Part shown: positions 34,391 through 46,665 of the stretch, piece after piece
Layout of the letters: each line of letters begins with the position of its first letter
How positions within the stretch are numbered: the first letter of the stretch is position 1
NCBI GenBank assembly: GCA_000827495.1
Contig: KN817518.1
Span: 1,018,405-1,082,404, forward strand
Direction: 5' to 3'
Source of the DNA: Hypholoma sublateritium FD-334 SS-4
Lineage: Eukaryota; Basidiomycota; Agaricomycetes; Agaricales; Strophariaceae
Length of the DNA stretch: 64,000 nucleotides
The notes under the pieces: generated by a model
Database searches by the model: none
The model's input: only the letters and a program-made list of their open reading frames with translations
What the model was told of the DNA's origin: nothing
Translations under genes and position numbers: made by a program

Positions 34391-36451
34391 TCATATATTG
34401 GAAATACGAGCATGGTAGCTGATATCAGCATATGGTTGCTCGAGTCGCCGACCTCCATCTCGATGAATACTAGGTGATTTTCTGAGTTAAGGAAATTGAG
34501 TCACTCGATCTCAGATACACCTTTGAGGTGAAGTGAACTTACACAAGCATTTGATTTCCCTTTTCATCGATCATAATCGTCTTTGTGGATCTGGAAGACA
34601 TGGTAGAAGGGTGTGACCTCCAGGGTGACGTTTGACTGACACACTGTCAAAAAATATCGAAGGTAATCAGGATGCACACTGACCGGCCTTTTCTGCCTCC
34701 ATTCATTTCAAACACATCGCCACCCCTTGCAAACACGATAAGCATCAAATAGAAGAGCGAATGCGCCTATACATACCGGGACATGTCATATTGTTGGTCA
34801 TATTGACCTTTGCTGTTCATACGAAAGTGACCTTGCTGGAGCTCTCGTGGTGTTGGGGAAGATCCTCTTATATGCTTGGAACTGCGAAATTCATCAAGAT
34901 ATCTGCAGTGCTATCAGCTCCTCGAAACGTACCGAAACAGTTCATTTCCGAATTCATCATGGACTACAATCGGCACGCTACTGACAGTGGAAGACCGGCT
35001 TGCATTTTCCACTTGGCCTCTTTTCCCGACTCTAAAACATTATCAAAATAGCGAACACTCAAAAAGGTTTTCCTGGTGTACCTTGCGATCATATTCCCTG
35101 CTTGATCTTGGAACGTTACTTTCAAACCAGCTGGCACAATATAATGATAAATCTCTGGGTCCGAATCTTCATCGTCCCAATATTCTTGTTGAAGCAAAGT
35201 CGACTAGACAAAAACGTCAATTGTCTGGTGCACTTGCAAAGAAACTGGTTACATCGATTGGTTCTTGCTCGAGTGGGCCCGGTGTCTGAAAACGCGTCTG
35301 CGATGGATGCCTCCTAGCTGCATTTTCATCTGACCGGACATTTTGGGGCGCCTCCTGGGACTGTCCTGTCAATCAGGTATGACAACTGCATACCAGAAGT
35401 CAACACACCCTACGTTCAGACATTGCCCTGGGTATTGACTCGGGCCGTGGGTTATCTGCGTACTCGACGTAATGGATTGTGTGTATACTCCTTGAGTCTG
35501 GCCTGCCAATTTCCGCCATGGTCGAAATTCTGGGATCCGTGCCAGTGACATCCGCTGAAAAGCGATTTCCGAGGTTTCCATTCTCCAGCCAGCTCTGATC
35601 GGCTATTCCCTCCCGGTCCGGACTGTAAGTCTCTGTCGTGCGCGAGGGCTCGCGATGGACAGATGGAATGGGGCTCCAACTCCGTGAGGGGGGAGGTGGT
35701 TCTTCGAGAGGCACTTGGGGCTGTCGATACCCGCCAGCCGTATACTGACTGACTACTGGTGTTTCGTCCGGCGGAGCGAACGAATTGTCAACACCAGGTA
35801 CACGTTCTCCGTGCTCGAGCGCATAAAGCGCTGGAGGTGGGGTACTGCTGACTGGCTCGTGGTTGAGGCGCTGTCGAGATTCGTACTGCGAGCGGTTTAG
35901 CAAGGTGCATATGATTTTAGATAAGAAAAAATCCAAGATCGCAATTATATCCATGAATACAATGCGCATGAGATGCGAAAGCGAGAAACCTACCGGACTG
36001 GATCTTGGTGTGGACCTTGGTGGTGATGGAACTTTTCTTTGAACTTGAAAGCTTTCGTCAATCCCACTAAATCCATCAGGTCGATAAGATATAGGCCCTG
36101 CGTTTGCGAATGCGCCGTGATTACTGCTAGTTTTATTAATTCCCGCGAACTATGAGATATGAGCACTTAACGTTGACTTGAATAAGGAAGCGAGCGATGT
36201 CGATGAGCGCTTACAGGATGGGCTGGATATCGCGAGGGCGAAATATCATCCAGTTGGCTCGCAGCCCCTATTATATCATTGAATGAATCCACCAAATGGC
36301 TTTCTGGTGGGATGTGACCACTTGTGGTCTTTCTTGCTGTCGCTTTGCGTTTGAGGAGTTTTGTGGGCCTAGAATCTTCTTGATATGCTGGAACGACGGC
36401 CTTTGGCTGATGATTTGTGAGATTTCTTAAGAACCCGAAAGGTGGTGACAT
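34391..36451 (-). CDS. Disordered protein with repeated V-x-x-x-D-x-x-G-N modules
   Basis: I do not recognise a named family. The start MSPPFGFLRNLTNHQPKAVV opens a mostly disordered protein. The large exon at about 35412-35890 is Pro/Arg/Ser-rich (PLEEPPPPSRSWSPIPS, SRTTETYSPDREG) and ends MSER. Small exons then splice in changing frames: SQEAPQNVRSDENAARRHP, TLLQQEYWDDEDSDPEIYHY, VTFQDQAGNMIARVG, VPIVVHDEFGNELFRS, then QQGHFRMNSKGQYDQQY and TIMIDEKGNQMLV, ending with ADISYHARISNI at 34391-34393. Several of these contain a common short strand module (I/V-x-x-x-D-x-x-G-N). Intron choice here used frame and borders only, so details may be wrong. It is convergent with FAF1, 113 bp apart. Confidence 0.55.
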
Positions 36452-36758
36452 CTCGGATTGCTACAGTGCAGGGTGGTACTGGTCCAGGAGTGGCGGGGTG
36501 TCTATTTACATAAATGGCCACATTGCACGCAGACTTATGCACTGGTCATGATCAGTCTTCAACACGAGGAAACCATGTGGGATGTGAAAGCATGATAAGG
36601 TCGTCAGAATGAATATTTTTATAGTTATACAGTACCTTGTGTCGCATCACTTGTCGAGCGACATCCTTTTAGCTCAAAAGCTACTCACAAGAATATATTC
36701 GTCGAGCTTTTTAGGTAAATTACAGATGAGCACATTATTTTACAGAGTCACCCAAGTA
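36452..36758. other. Intergenic region between same-strand genes
   Basis: About 307 bp between the start of the disordered-protein gene and the 3' end of the ZNRD2-type gene, which lies upstream on the same strand. Nothing recognised beyond presumed promoter and 3' UTR. Confidence 0.4.
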
Positions 36759-37980
36759 CTAATTTTGATCGCGCTGCAGTTGACGCACTTGGCCGAGTGC
36801 TGAAGCCACCTTGTTGATAGAATCCGCTGTTGTTCCGATAGAGATACAGTCTAGAATAGATTGCGAAGATAATTCCGACAATCGACCTGATAGAACCCGC
36901 AGAGAGGTCTGTAAGATTTGTGTAATTTCACCCAGACCGATGTCAGAGGACGAAGGAGGTTCAAAGGTGACTTTCGGTTTGGTATCAGTAATGTAAGACG
37001 GAATGCGGGTTTGTGGTGCAGTTTCAACGGGAAGCTGAAGGCACAAGTTAAGTAAAATGGAACTTGGGTGGCGCAACTATTTTCAACAAAGACCGACCTT
37101 TTGCTTTTCTTCTGCCAACTGCCGTCCGAAAGGCGACGAAAAGGGATGGGCGGGCTAGTATCGAGTTAATTGAACGATTGTCCAAAATCAGCATTTACTG
37201 CGCACCGAAAATATCGCATGTGAGCTTCCAGCTTGTGACTGCACGCTGGTAGATAGTTCACTAGTTTGAGATTTGAAAGGTACCAAGTTTTCGCGTCCGG
37301 CCCAGTCAGTTTCTGTAACATAGACATGTCCACATATCACACATTCCTGAGATTCGGGGTAGGACCCTTGTAATGAGATAGCAGAAAAGAAGCGTACCTT
37401 TCTCGGATCCTTTTCTGCTCCAGATTTTGGAGGCCTGACAAGGGGAACACCGTAACATGTATCATTAGGACACTCATCTCCAAGCATTGCCCATCCCTTC
37501 AATAGTCTCTTGCCGATCTCCGACGATGCCTGGTCGGATTGTGCGCGTCTATGCCTTGACTGCTCGGTTTCTTCAAGGGGGATGAAGGTTGGTGATCCCG
37601 GGGCGATTGAAAAGTCTGTGGGGGGTGTCGATAAAGGTGAATGAATAGAACCGGCCGAGGTACTAGATGCTGCTGTTTCTGGCATGTTTACTGGGAAAAG
37701 GATTGATCGAGAGGGCACGAAAACGATTACGTTTTGAACATACAAGCGGGATTTTCAGTGCTATTGCACTTGACACAGAAGGTGGTTAGCGGCGTTCTGC
37801 CTCGGGGAGATCTTAAAATAGGAACGGTGCAGCCAGGTGTCGGACAGGGCTGGTCGGTTAAAACCTGGAAGAAAGGTTGCTTCAGTTCCAAAATGCATCC
37901 AGAGTAAAGGTACGGTTATTTACCCATCCTTTGAGCATATAATCACCCAGGGTTTGCGATATATCGGCGATGGTGGCCAT
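36759..37980 (-). CDS. ZNRD2 (autoantigen p27)-type protein with two zinc domains
   Basis: Contains two copies of the SSSCA1/ZNRD2 domain. Copy 1: ISQTLGDYMLKGW ends exon 1 (37924-37980), then VLTDQPCPTPGCTVPILRSP and TTFCVKCNST, giving CX4C and CX2C ligand pairs (37790-37885). After a Ser/Pro linker, copy 2: SSEIGKRLLKGWAML, GDECPNDTCYGVPLVRPP, and, across an intron, KECVICGHVYV (37330-37540). The C-terminal part (36759-37076) is helical and polar with IGLGEITQILQTSLRVLSGR. Mammalian ZNRD2 has one domain; its cellular role is poorly defined, so only the fold is claimed here. The start codon at 37978-37980 faces the GH47 gene. Confidence 0.8.
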
Positions 37981-38185
37981 GTCGTTATTCTTGTGTGAGA
38001 TCAAAGAGAGAAAGAGTCGCAGTTCCGGAATGGATGAAATATACGCGTCCGATCACGTGGATTTCATAGATAGCCGTGCCACGACAGCCGTTCCGGAATC
38101 CGCTCAGCCGCCAGCGTTCACTTTCTTTCCTCTTCTTGGTGCACTCCCAAGCCGCCTCTCACCAGGCTTTGCCTGCTCCTTCCCC

Positions 38186-41100
38186 ATGAAGTGGGGCATC
38201 TATTGGCCAGAAGTTCTTATAGGCACCTTAGTTCTTGCCATCAACGGTGTACGATGGTTTCATCCAACAGATGCCTCAAATCCCATCAAAAGTGCTTCGG
38301 CTTGGACTCCTCAGCGTAAACTTGCTGCCCGGTATGTCGCAACGCTAGGGAATTTGTGTCCTCAAGCTCATTTCATTGATTCTAGTGAGAAAACTCGAGA
38401 GCTATGGTACCACGGGTTTGATAACTATATGACATTTGGTGTGTAATACTCATTTACATTCAGGCCACAGGTCAATATTGACCAAGTGTGTGATAGCCTT
38501 CCCAATGGATGAGGTTAGGAACGCCATGGCTACACGGCCTTCACGAAGCTTACCTCTATCATCCAGCTTACACCATTATCTTGCTCCGGACAAGGCCCGG
38601 ACTGGGGTAACCCGTAAGTGGGAACAACATTGTTCATAGGGCCCGCCATTGAAATACCGTCAAGGGCCAATATAGCAGCTAACGACGTTGCGGGTAACTT
38701 CTCGTTGACCCTCATAGATGTTCTGGACACTCTGGTGGTTCTCGATGATCGCCAGGGTTTTGAGAAGGCTGTCCGAAATGTCATTGACTGGGTATCATTC
38801 GACGTCAACACCAAGCCTCAGGTCTTTGAAACTACAATTCGCGTACTGGGGGGCCTTCTCTCTGGACATCTATTTGCCAATAAGACCGGACAGCCTTTCC
38901 ATCTACCTTGGTACAACGGGGAACTTCTCACACTGGCACACGACCTGGGGAAACGCCTACTACCAGCATTTTCTACGCCAACAGGGCTTCCATTTGCTAG
39001 GGTATATATTGCTTTTTATCTTCCAATGAGAATATGTTTTCAAAGGCACCATTTCTTTTGCTAAGATTAACCTCCGCCATGGCGTGATGAAGGGCGAGAC
39101 ATTGGAAACGTGTATGCCAATAAATTTCTTGTCGCCGTAACGCATTATTGAGCACTTTAGTACAGGTACAGCTGGCGCGGGGTCCCTAATTTTGGAATTT
39201 GCCACGTTGAGCAGGTTGACTGGAGATGATCGTTTCGAAAAAGCGGCATACAAAGTGCGTTCTCTACACCGCTTTGAGATGTCTGTTAAAATGTGTCAGG
39301 CCTTTTTCGGAATCTGGAACCGAAAGTCACCTATAGATTTAGTCGGGAACACTATCAATACACGGACGGGGGTTAGTTCAACGTGCAAGATATGTTGCGC
39401 TCAGTTAAATTTCCTGTACAGGACTGGACCCATCCAGAGACAACAGGAATCGGGGCTGGGATTGATTCGTTCTATGAATATGCCCTGAAATGGTACATTC
39501 TAAGTGGTACGTAACTGCTGTTATGTTATTTACATGTCTAGCCTTAACCCTTCTTCTAGGCGAAAGCGAGTTTCTTGACGTATGGGAAGACGCTTATGCT
39601 GCGATAATGCGATATTCAAGAGCCAAGGACGGTTATTGGGTATGGTTGGGACGTACTTTATCATACGATGATGAGACTGACGCTCTGAAATTAAACCAGT
39701 ACCGCACGGTGAACATGAACACAGGTGAGGCAGCGTACTTGACTGTAGATTCTCTCTCCGCATTCTGGCCAGGCCTTCAAATCTTGGCGGGAGATGTCCA
39801 AAATGCAATTAAGTTGCATATGATATGTATGTAACTGTCCTTCGCCTTTATAAATCTTTGTCAGTTGACATGATCATGCGTCCCAGACTATAATTTATGG
39901 CGACAGTTTTCTGGCCTGCCGGAAGTGTACGATACAAACTATAAACAAGCTACTTCACATCAATACCCCCTTCGCCCTGGTGAGTTGTCTTGGCCTAGCT
40001 TCCAGATTTTACATTCAAAGTGATCTAACTACATTCAGAATTCATTGAATCTACTTGGTATCTGTATCGAGTCAGTAATCATATGACTATCGTCTAAATC
40101 AAGCTTACGCTCTCGCAGGCTACCAGGGACCCATTCTACCTTGAAGTTGGCGAACGAGTCCTCTATGATCTGACTACGCGGGCGAAGGTTGATTGCGGTT
40201 TGACTGGCATTCAAGATCTTCGCACCAACAAGCGCGACGACAGAATGGAATCATTCGCTCTATCAGAAACTTTGAAGGCATGCTGCCTGATCTCTACATT
40301 CAATACATTGGCTAATAAATCTGTCGCTGTAGTATCTATACCTCCTTTTTGATGAAGAGAATTCACTTCATAGTGATGATTCAAATTATGTGTTCACCAC
40401 TGAGGGACATATATTATTCCTTGATAAGTCACTTATCAAACCAGTTTCCACCTCAAAACAGAGGTCGCGGAAGTTTGTGAATCATCAATGCCCAGCATAC
40501 ATTCCATTCACAAGAACATTGGATCATCGACAACGACCCTCCGGACTCGTTCTTGGAATTCGCTCAAGACCAGATGTAGAGTATGCACGGCACCTGGTTG
40601 CCCTGAAACCATCTGCGTCGGACGAGAAGTATTGGTCCCCGGAAGGATGGTGCGAACGTCCCAAAGTGGAGCCCTATGTATGTTTGACCCTTCCAGGTTA
40701 CTCGTGCCATTTGATCATTTATTTCACAGTCTTTCGAGTTCATCTTGGCCTCCGGCGGAAAATCCGTAGCAGAGGATCTTAGCCCTAACCTGCTCAAGCT
40801 GGGCGTCCTTCCAGACGGTTATATATTGCACAACGTCACCGGTGTGCGAACTCAGATTGTGCAGCGTTTGGACGGAAAGGGTTACGATATCCGAAAGTGT
40901 AAGTCATACTCTCTACATACCACATAAACCGGAATCTGACTTGTATGCATATTCAGTGGGCCAGTACCATGTCCGTCCAGGTTATGTCGTTTACATTAAC
41001 GATTCCACAATCTTCGCCTCTCCGGGAGATCCTGCACATATTGCCCAAGAAGAGATTCGCAATAGAGACTCTGAACTTCACTTGCGAATCTTTACAGCCA

Positions 41101-41723
41101 ATGTGGACCCCTTGTTGCAAGTGCAGTCTAGCTTGCTGGATAGCTCAGTCATCGACGTCTCAGTGGTCGGCTATTCTGCGTATTTTGGAGCCGACTTATC
41201 TTCCTCCGTCATTCCCGATCCCACCAAACCAAACCCTCGAATACGAGACCCCAACGGTGTAACGGTACGACGAGAAGCAGGAAACGAGTACGGATGCGAT
41301 CCCTACGATCATAACTACCCGAGCAGCATTATCCTCGTCCACCGGGGACAGTGCACATTTTTAGAGAAACTCTTGCAAGCAAAGGACGCGCAGGCTGCCG
41401 GGATCCTCATCATCAGCGACGAAGAAACCGGGATCAATCCTACCGCCAATGCAGAGGAGCTTGAAGACGCTGGCGACCTGAGCGATGTGGCCATCATCCT
41501 CTTGCCAAAGAAGACCGGCGACACATTTGAACAGATGGTCATCCTCAGCGAACGCGCAAGCTCCTTACAAATTATGCTGGCACTCCAACGGTTCCCAGAT
41601 GATGCTAGAAACATGGACAGCATACCAAGCGACAACGAGGAGGCGCCGGAGGAGCCTAAAGACCCCAATAGGATATTGTACATCAACGGACATCCACTAA
41701 TAAATACACGTCTATTGGTCTGA
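38186..41723 (+). CDS. EDEM-like GH47 alpha-mannosidase with PA domain
   Basis: Glycoside hydrolase family 47 protein of the ER-degradation (EDEM/Htm1/Mnl1) type, which trims mannose from misfolded glycoproteins. [20 protein letters not shown] is a signal peptide or anchor; the frame is open further upstream but this ATG gives the best signal. Family blocks follow: [19 protein letters not shown] (spliced, with the catalytic acid region), [67 protein letters not shown] and [18 protein letters not shown]. The exon 40842-41723 holds a protease-associated domain with [19 protein letters not shown] and [13 protein letters not shown] domain after GH47 is the EDEM3-like arrangement. The C-terminus [13 protein letters not shown] has no KDEL/HDEL signal. 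About 13 introns. Confidence 0.9.
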
Positions 41724-41777
41724 TGAAAAAGATCGCTCCGTCTAGATCTGCCCGAGTGTGCAATGCGCTGCTTATGC

Positions 41778-42493
41778 TCAATCATCGGATTGGACAATGG
41801 AGTAAACGGGTGCGTCGAGCTTCGAAGCGGCGTTGAGGAACATGAGCTCGATGACGAAGAGGTATTCGAGGGTCTTTCCGCCTTGCTTGGCCACAAGCTC
41901 GCCAGCAGCCTTTGCGGATCCGCCTGTATGATGATGGTAAAAAATGTAGTGGTGTTCATCGTGAGTGGGGAGCTTACCGGTAGCAATTAGGTCGTCGACG
42001 ACTATCACGGTCTGGCCGGGCTTGATCGCATCGGCCTGTATCTCAAATGAGTCCTATTCCATTTACTCGTCAGTCAGACCCGGTTTTGTCACCCGAAGGA
42101 TAAGCACCGCTTACCATGCCGTACTCCTTCTCGTAGCTGGCGGTGATCGTCTGCCCGGGGAGTTTTCCCGCCTTCCTCACGGGAACGAATGCCGCTCCGA
42201 GCCTCAGCGCAATGATCGGCCCAAACAAAAATCCTCGAGCATCGAGGCCAACGACAACATCGATCTTCTTTGTCGGCGATCTGTTCAGCGTGTCCGACGT
42301 AATGTGGTGCACCAAATGGGTGATCAGAGTCTCGAAGACGAGGGGATTTCGTAGGATGGGGCAGATATCTAGGAAGACGATTCCCTTGCGTCAAAGCGTT
42401 AGCGCGTAAATCAGGAATTTGGCACATGCAAACCTTCTTAGGGAAGTCAGGATACGCGGTCAAGTGGCTCTTGATTAGTTCAACGTCGGACAT
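41778..42493 (-). CDS. APT1: Adenine phosphoribosyltransferase
   Basis: Purine-salvage enzyme making AMP from adenine and PRPP in the cytosol. MSDVELIKSHLTAYPDFPKK is the typical start; a longer frame upstream lacks an ATG. Spliced exons give GLDARGFLFGPIIALRLGA, FVPVRKAGKLPGQTITASYE and the PRPP-binding loop VIVVDDLIATGGSAKAAGEL (about 41900-42005, split by an intron). It ends at 41778 after LEYLFVIELMFLNAASKLDA. Four introns. It is convergent with the GH47 gene, 54 bp between stops. Confidence 0.94.
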
Positions 42494-42773
42494 GGTTAAA
42501 AACAAGTACTAAGCGCTGCAGGAGAGAGCGCAGTCGCGTCAGTAATCTGGGTCACGATACCGGAAATCAATCGGGCAATTTTTTTTGGCAACTTGCGATC
42601 GATCTCTTCGCAATTGGTGGGCATAGGCTTCACTCTCAAGTGCTCGCTGCTCGCAAGGTATATATGATGTTTTTAGGCTTATAATATTTTGGAGAGCCCA
42701 TAAAGCTTGTTGCATAATTGATGAGGTGCATGACAAACGAGCAGTACAGATAAGAAGGGAACTATGCTAATGC

Positions 42774-43756
42774 CTAAACGGACTCAAGAATCTCAGGCTC
42801 CTTGAACTCCTTGGCCACCCGTGTGCCAGTCTCCTAAAATGACAAGAGACATGAAGAGCTATAACGCACTATAGAACAAAAAAACTCACGTCTGTTGACT
42901 CGCCGTGGAGCTCGAGGAGTTTTGAAACATCGAACTTGGGGGCCTTGAGAATCTTGGCCTTACGAACGTAGACGTTTTGGAGGGGGTAGATACTGCGTGA
43001 AGCCTTCTCAATCTCGCGTCCGATAGCTTCAGGCACGAACTTCTGAACAAGCTCCTTGAGGTCGCATGTTGTAGCCTCGCGGGTCATGATCTCGAACATC
43101 TTTTTCCTGATTTCACGGATTTGGCTGGTCTGGGCGTAAGTGGTCTTGCGGACTTGTGATGGGCGGCGCTTGGTGAAGCCGATGGCAAAAAGGCGGAGCA
43201 GATAGCCGTCGGTGGTCTTGACGTCGACGTGGGCTTCGATGAGTGTCTGCCATTTGCGGACGAGCGAGCGCAGCTTGTCTGACGTGAAATCCATTCCGTG
43301 GAAGTTGGTCAGGCAGTTCTTGCCCTGAATCTCGTCAATGCGCAGCTTGATCTTGCGGAAGGACTGCTCCTCATCCTTGTTGAGGTCTGCCAGGGAGAGC
43401 TCAATGATACGACCCTTGAGGGAGTCATTGGCGTTCTCTGTTTGGATATCAGTACTCATTCCAGAGAGACTGTGGATTCTACGCACTCAAGCCCTGCGAC
43501 CTGTTGGCCAAGGTCTTTCCAACATTCCGCACCTCGAAGATGGAAGGAGCCTTGATGTCGTACCAGTCTTTTCAACAGCATAAGCACGATAAATTGCAAA
43601 CATTCATTGTGCAGCGTACCCTTGCGGGAGAAAGGGTCGACGACCTTTTTCTTGATACCCTTCTTGCCCTTCGATAGGCGTTTATTCTACGCATTTTGTG
43701 AGCACTCTGGTCCAGAGATGCGACAGACGACGATAACGAACCTTTCCGACAGCCAT
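42774..43756 (-). CDS. RPS1: 40S ribosomal protein eS1 (S3a)
   Basis: Structural protein of the small ribosomal subunit. Exons give MAVGK (43740-43756), [40 protein letters not shown], then the large exon 42890-43440 with [67 protein letters not shown] and [15 protein letters not shown]. The last exon gives [17 protein letters not shown] and a TAG at 42774-42776. Short 5' exons are usual for fungal ribosomal protein genes. Only 132 bp separate its start from that of ATG10. Confidence 0.96.
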
Positions 43757-43888
43757 GCTTGAGGTATACCGAGCCCTTGCTGCGAGCGGTAGCAGATCCA
43801 AGTTTCTATTTGGCTATATTGTGTACGTGGCTTGAAACCTTATTTTCGCTAACTGTATAACAGTTTCCCAGGATGTCACAGTCACAGA

Positions 43889-44539
43889 ATGCTCTCTCGT
43901 TCACAATTCCAGGCGGCCTCGGGTGCGTTTGCTCGCCGTCATCAGCAATGGCGGTGCGTCGAAGGCTGCCATCCTGGGTACGGTTACCTAACACGCACGA
44001 CGTCGCACCGTTTTACTGGCCCAAAATTTCACTTTGATGATGAATCTATCTCTGGGATTGACGACATCGAGGCAGAAGATAGCGCAACAGCGAACTCGAA
44101 GATTTCTACGACTTTAACGGTGCAGGAATACATTGTTTACTCTGCTTCGTTTAATGTGCCTGCCTTTTATTTTACTGCCCATACTGCAAGTGTGTTGTAG
44201 TTTCCAGAGTTTTCAATGACACACTCATTTCTCGCAGACGGGACTCCATGCTCCTTAGGGGAGCTGCTGGACAGCGCGTTCTTCAAAGTGAAGCCGCCGG
44301 GGGGGTCGGAAGCCACCGATTATGCACTCACCTTTCCATCCGTACCATTTCCCTTGCTGTCGCAGGGTGAACTCCCGGGGATCGGAGTGACTGGTTGGTA
44401 TTTTCACCCATGCGAGACGGCTGCGGCCGTTGACGAGTTTCTGGTGGAAGTTGCGGAGGCCAATTGGAGCGAAGAAACACGGCTTGTCCGTTGGATAGAA
44501 TTGTGGTTGATGATCGTCGGCAGTGTGCTCAATGTCTGA
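43889..44539 (+). CDS. ATG10: Atg10 E2-like conjugating enzyme
   Basis: E2-like enzyme that conjugates Atg12 to Atg5 during autophagosome formation. The ATG at 43889 gives MLSRSQFQAASGAFARRHQQ and then GYGYLTR, the family start; the earlier ATG at 43873 is in another frame. The core has EYIVYSASFNVPAFYFTAH, an intron (about 44189-44241), then GTPCSLGELL, FPLLSQGELPGIGVTGWYFH and the catalytic motif HPCET (Cys at about 44413). It ends EEVRW-type helix RLVRWIELWLMIVGSVLNV at 44537-44539. One intron only. Confidence 0.88.
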
Positions 44540-44620
44540 GGAAATTGCGGGGGCGGTAGACATCGGACCCGGGGGAGAAACATATGACAGTAGATGACCG
44601 GATCATATGGATATAAATGA

Positions 44621-46260
<1,640 letters not shown>

Positions 46261-46665
46261 TCTTAGATACCCTTGCATATATTCTCTAGAGATTTCATTT
46301 TTTCGGATGAAATCAAAGATGGTGTAATAACAAAATCAAAGCGGGACAATGCTGCGGCAGGATAAACGTGTGAAGGCGAGTGCTATAAAGATCGCGATAT
46401 GGCTTCTTGAGTGTGTGCTCTTTGCCCATTCTACCATTTTTTCTCATAGTATGTCTGCCTTCGACACCACTGTACAAATGTGAACTTATATGTTGCCCTC
46501 AGATCCGCATTTCTACCTATCTTTAGTGTCCTATCTAACAACATGTTGATATGTGGGAGATGTCCGTGAGTACAATATGATATTGGAAACACAGTTATAA
46601 TCAGTCGAGGGTCAAGCTCCAACTTGAATGATTGAGGCCCTCTCTCTCCCTCCCTTCACATAGCC
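46261..46665. other. Intergenic region upstream of the MFS transporter
   Basis: About 405 bp, 3' flank of the thiolase gene and promoter of the transporter. No conserved ORF, RNA gene or repeat recognised. Confidence 0.45.

Noticed and set aside
43873..43890. Earlier ATG as the ATG10 start
   Set aside because: It is in a different frame that soon stops; the ATG at 43889 gives the family-typical MLSRSQF start.
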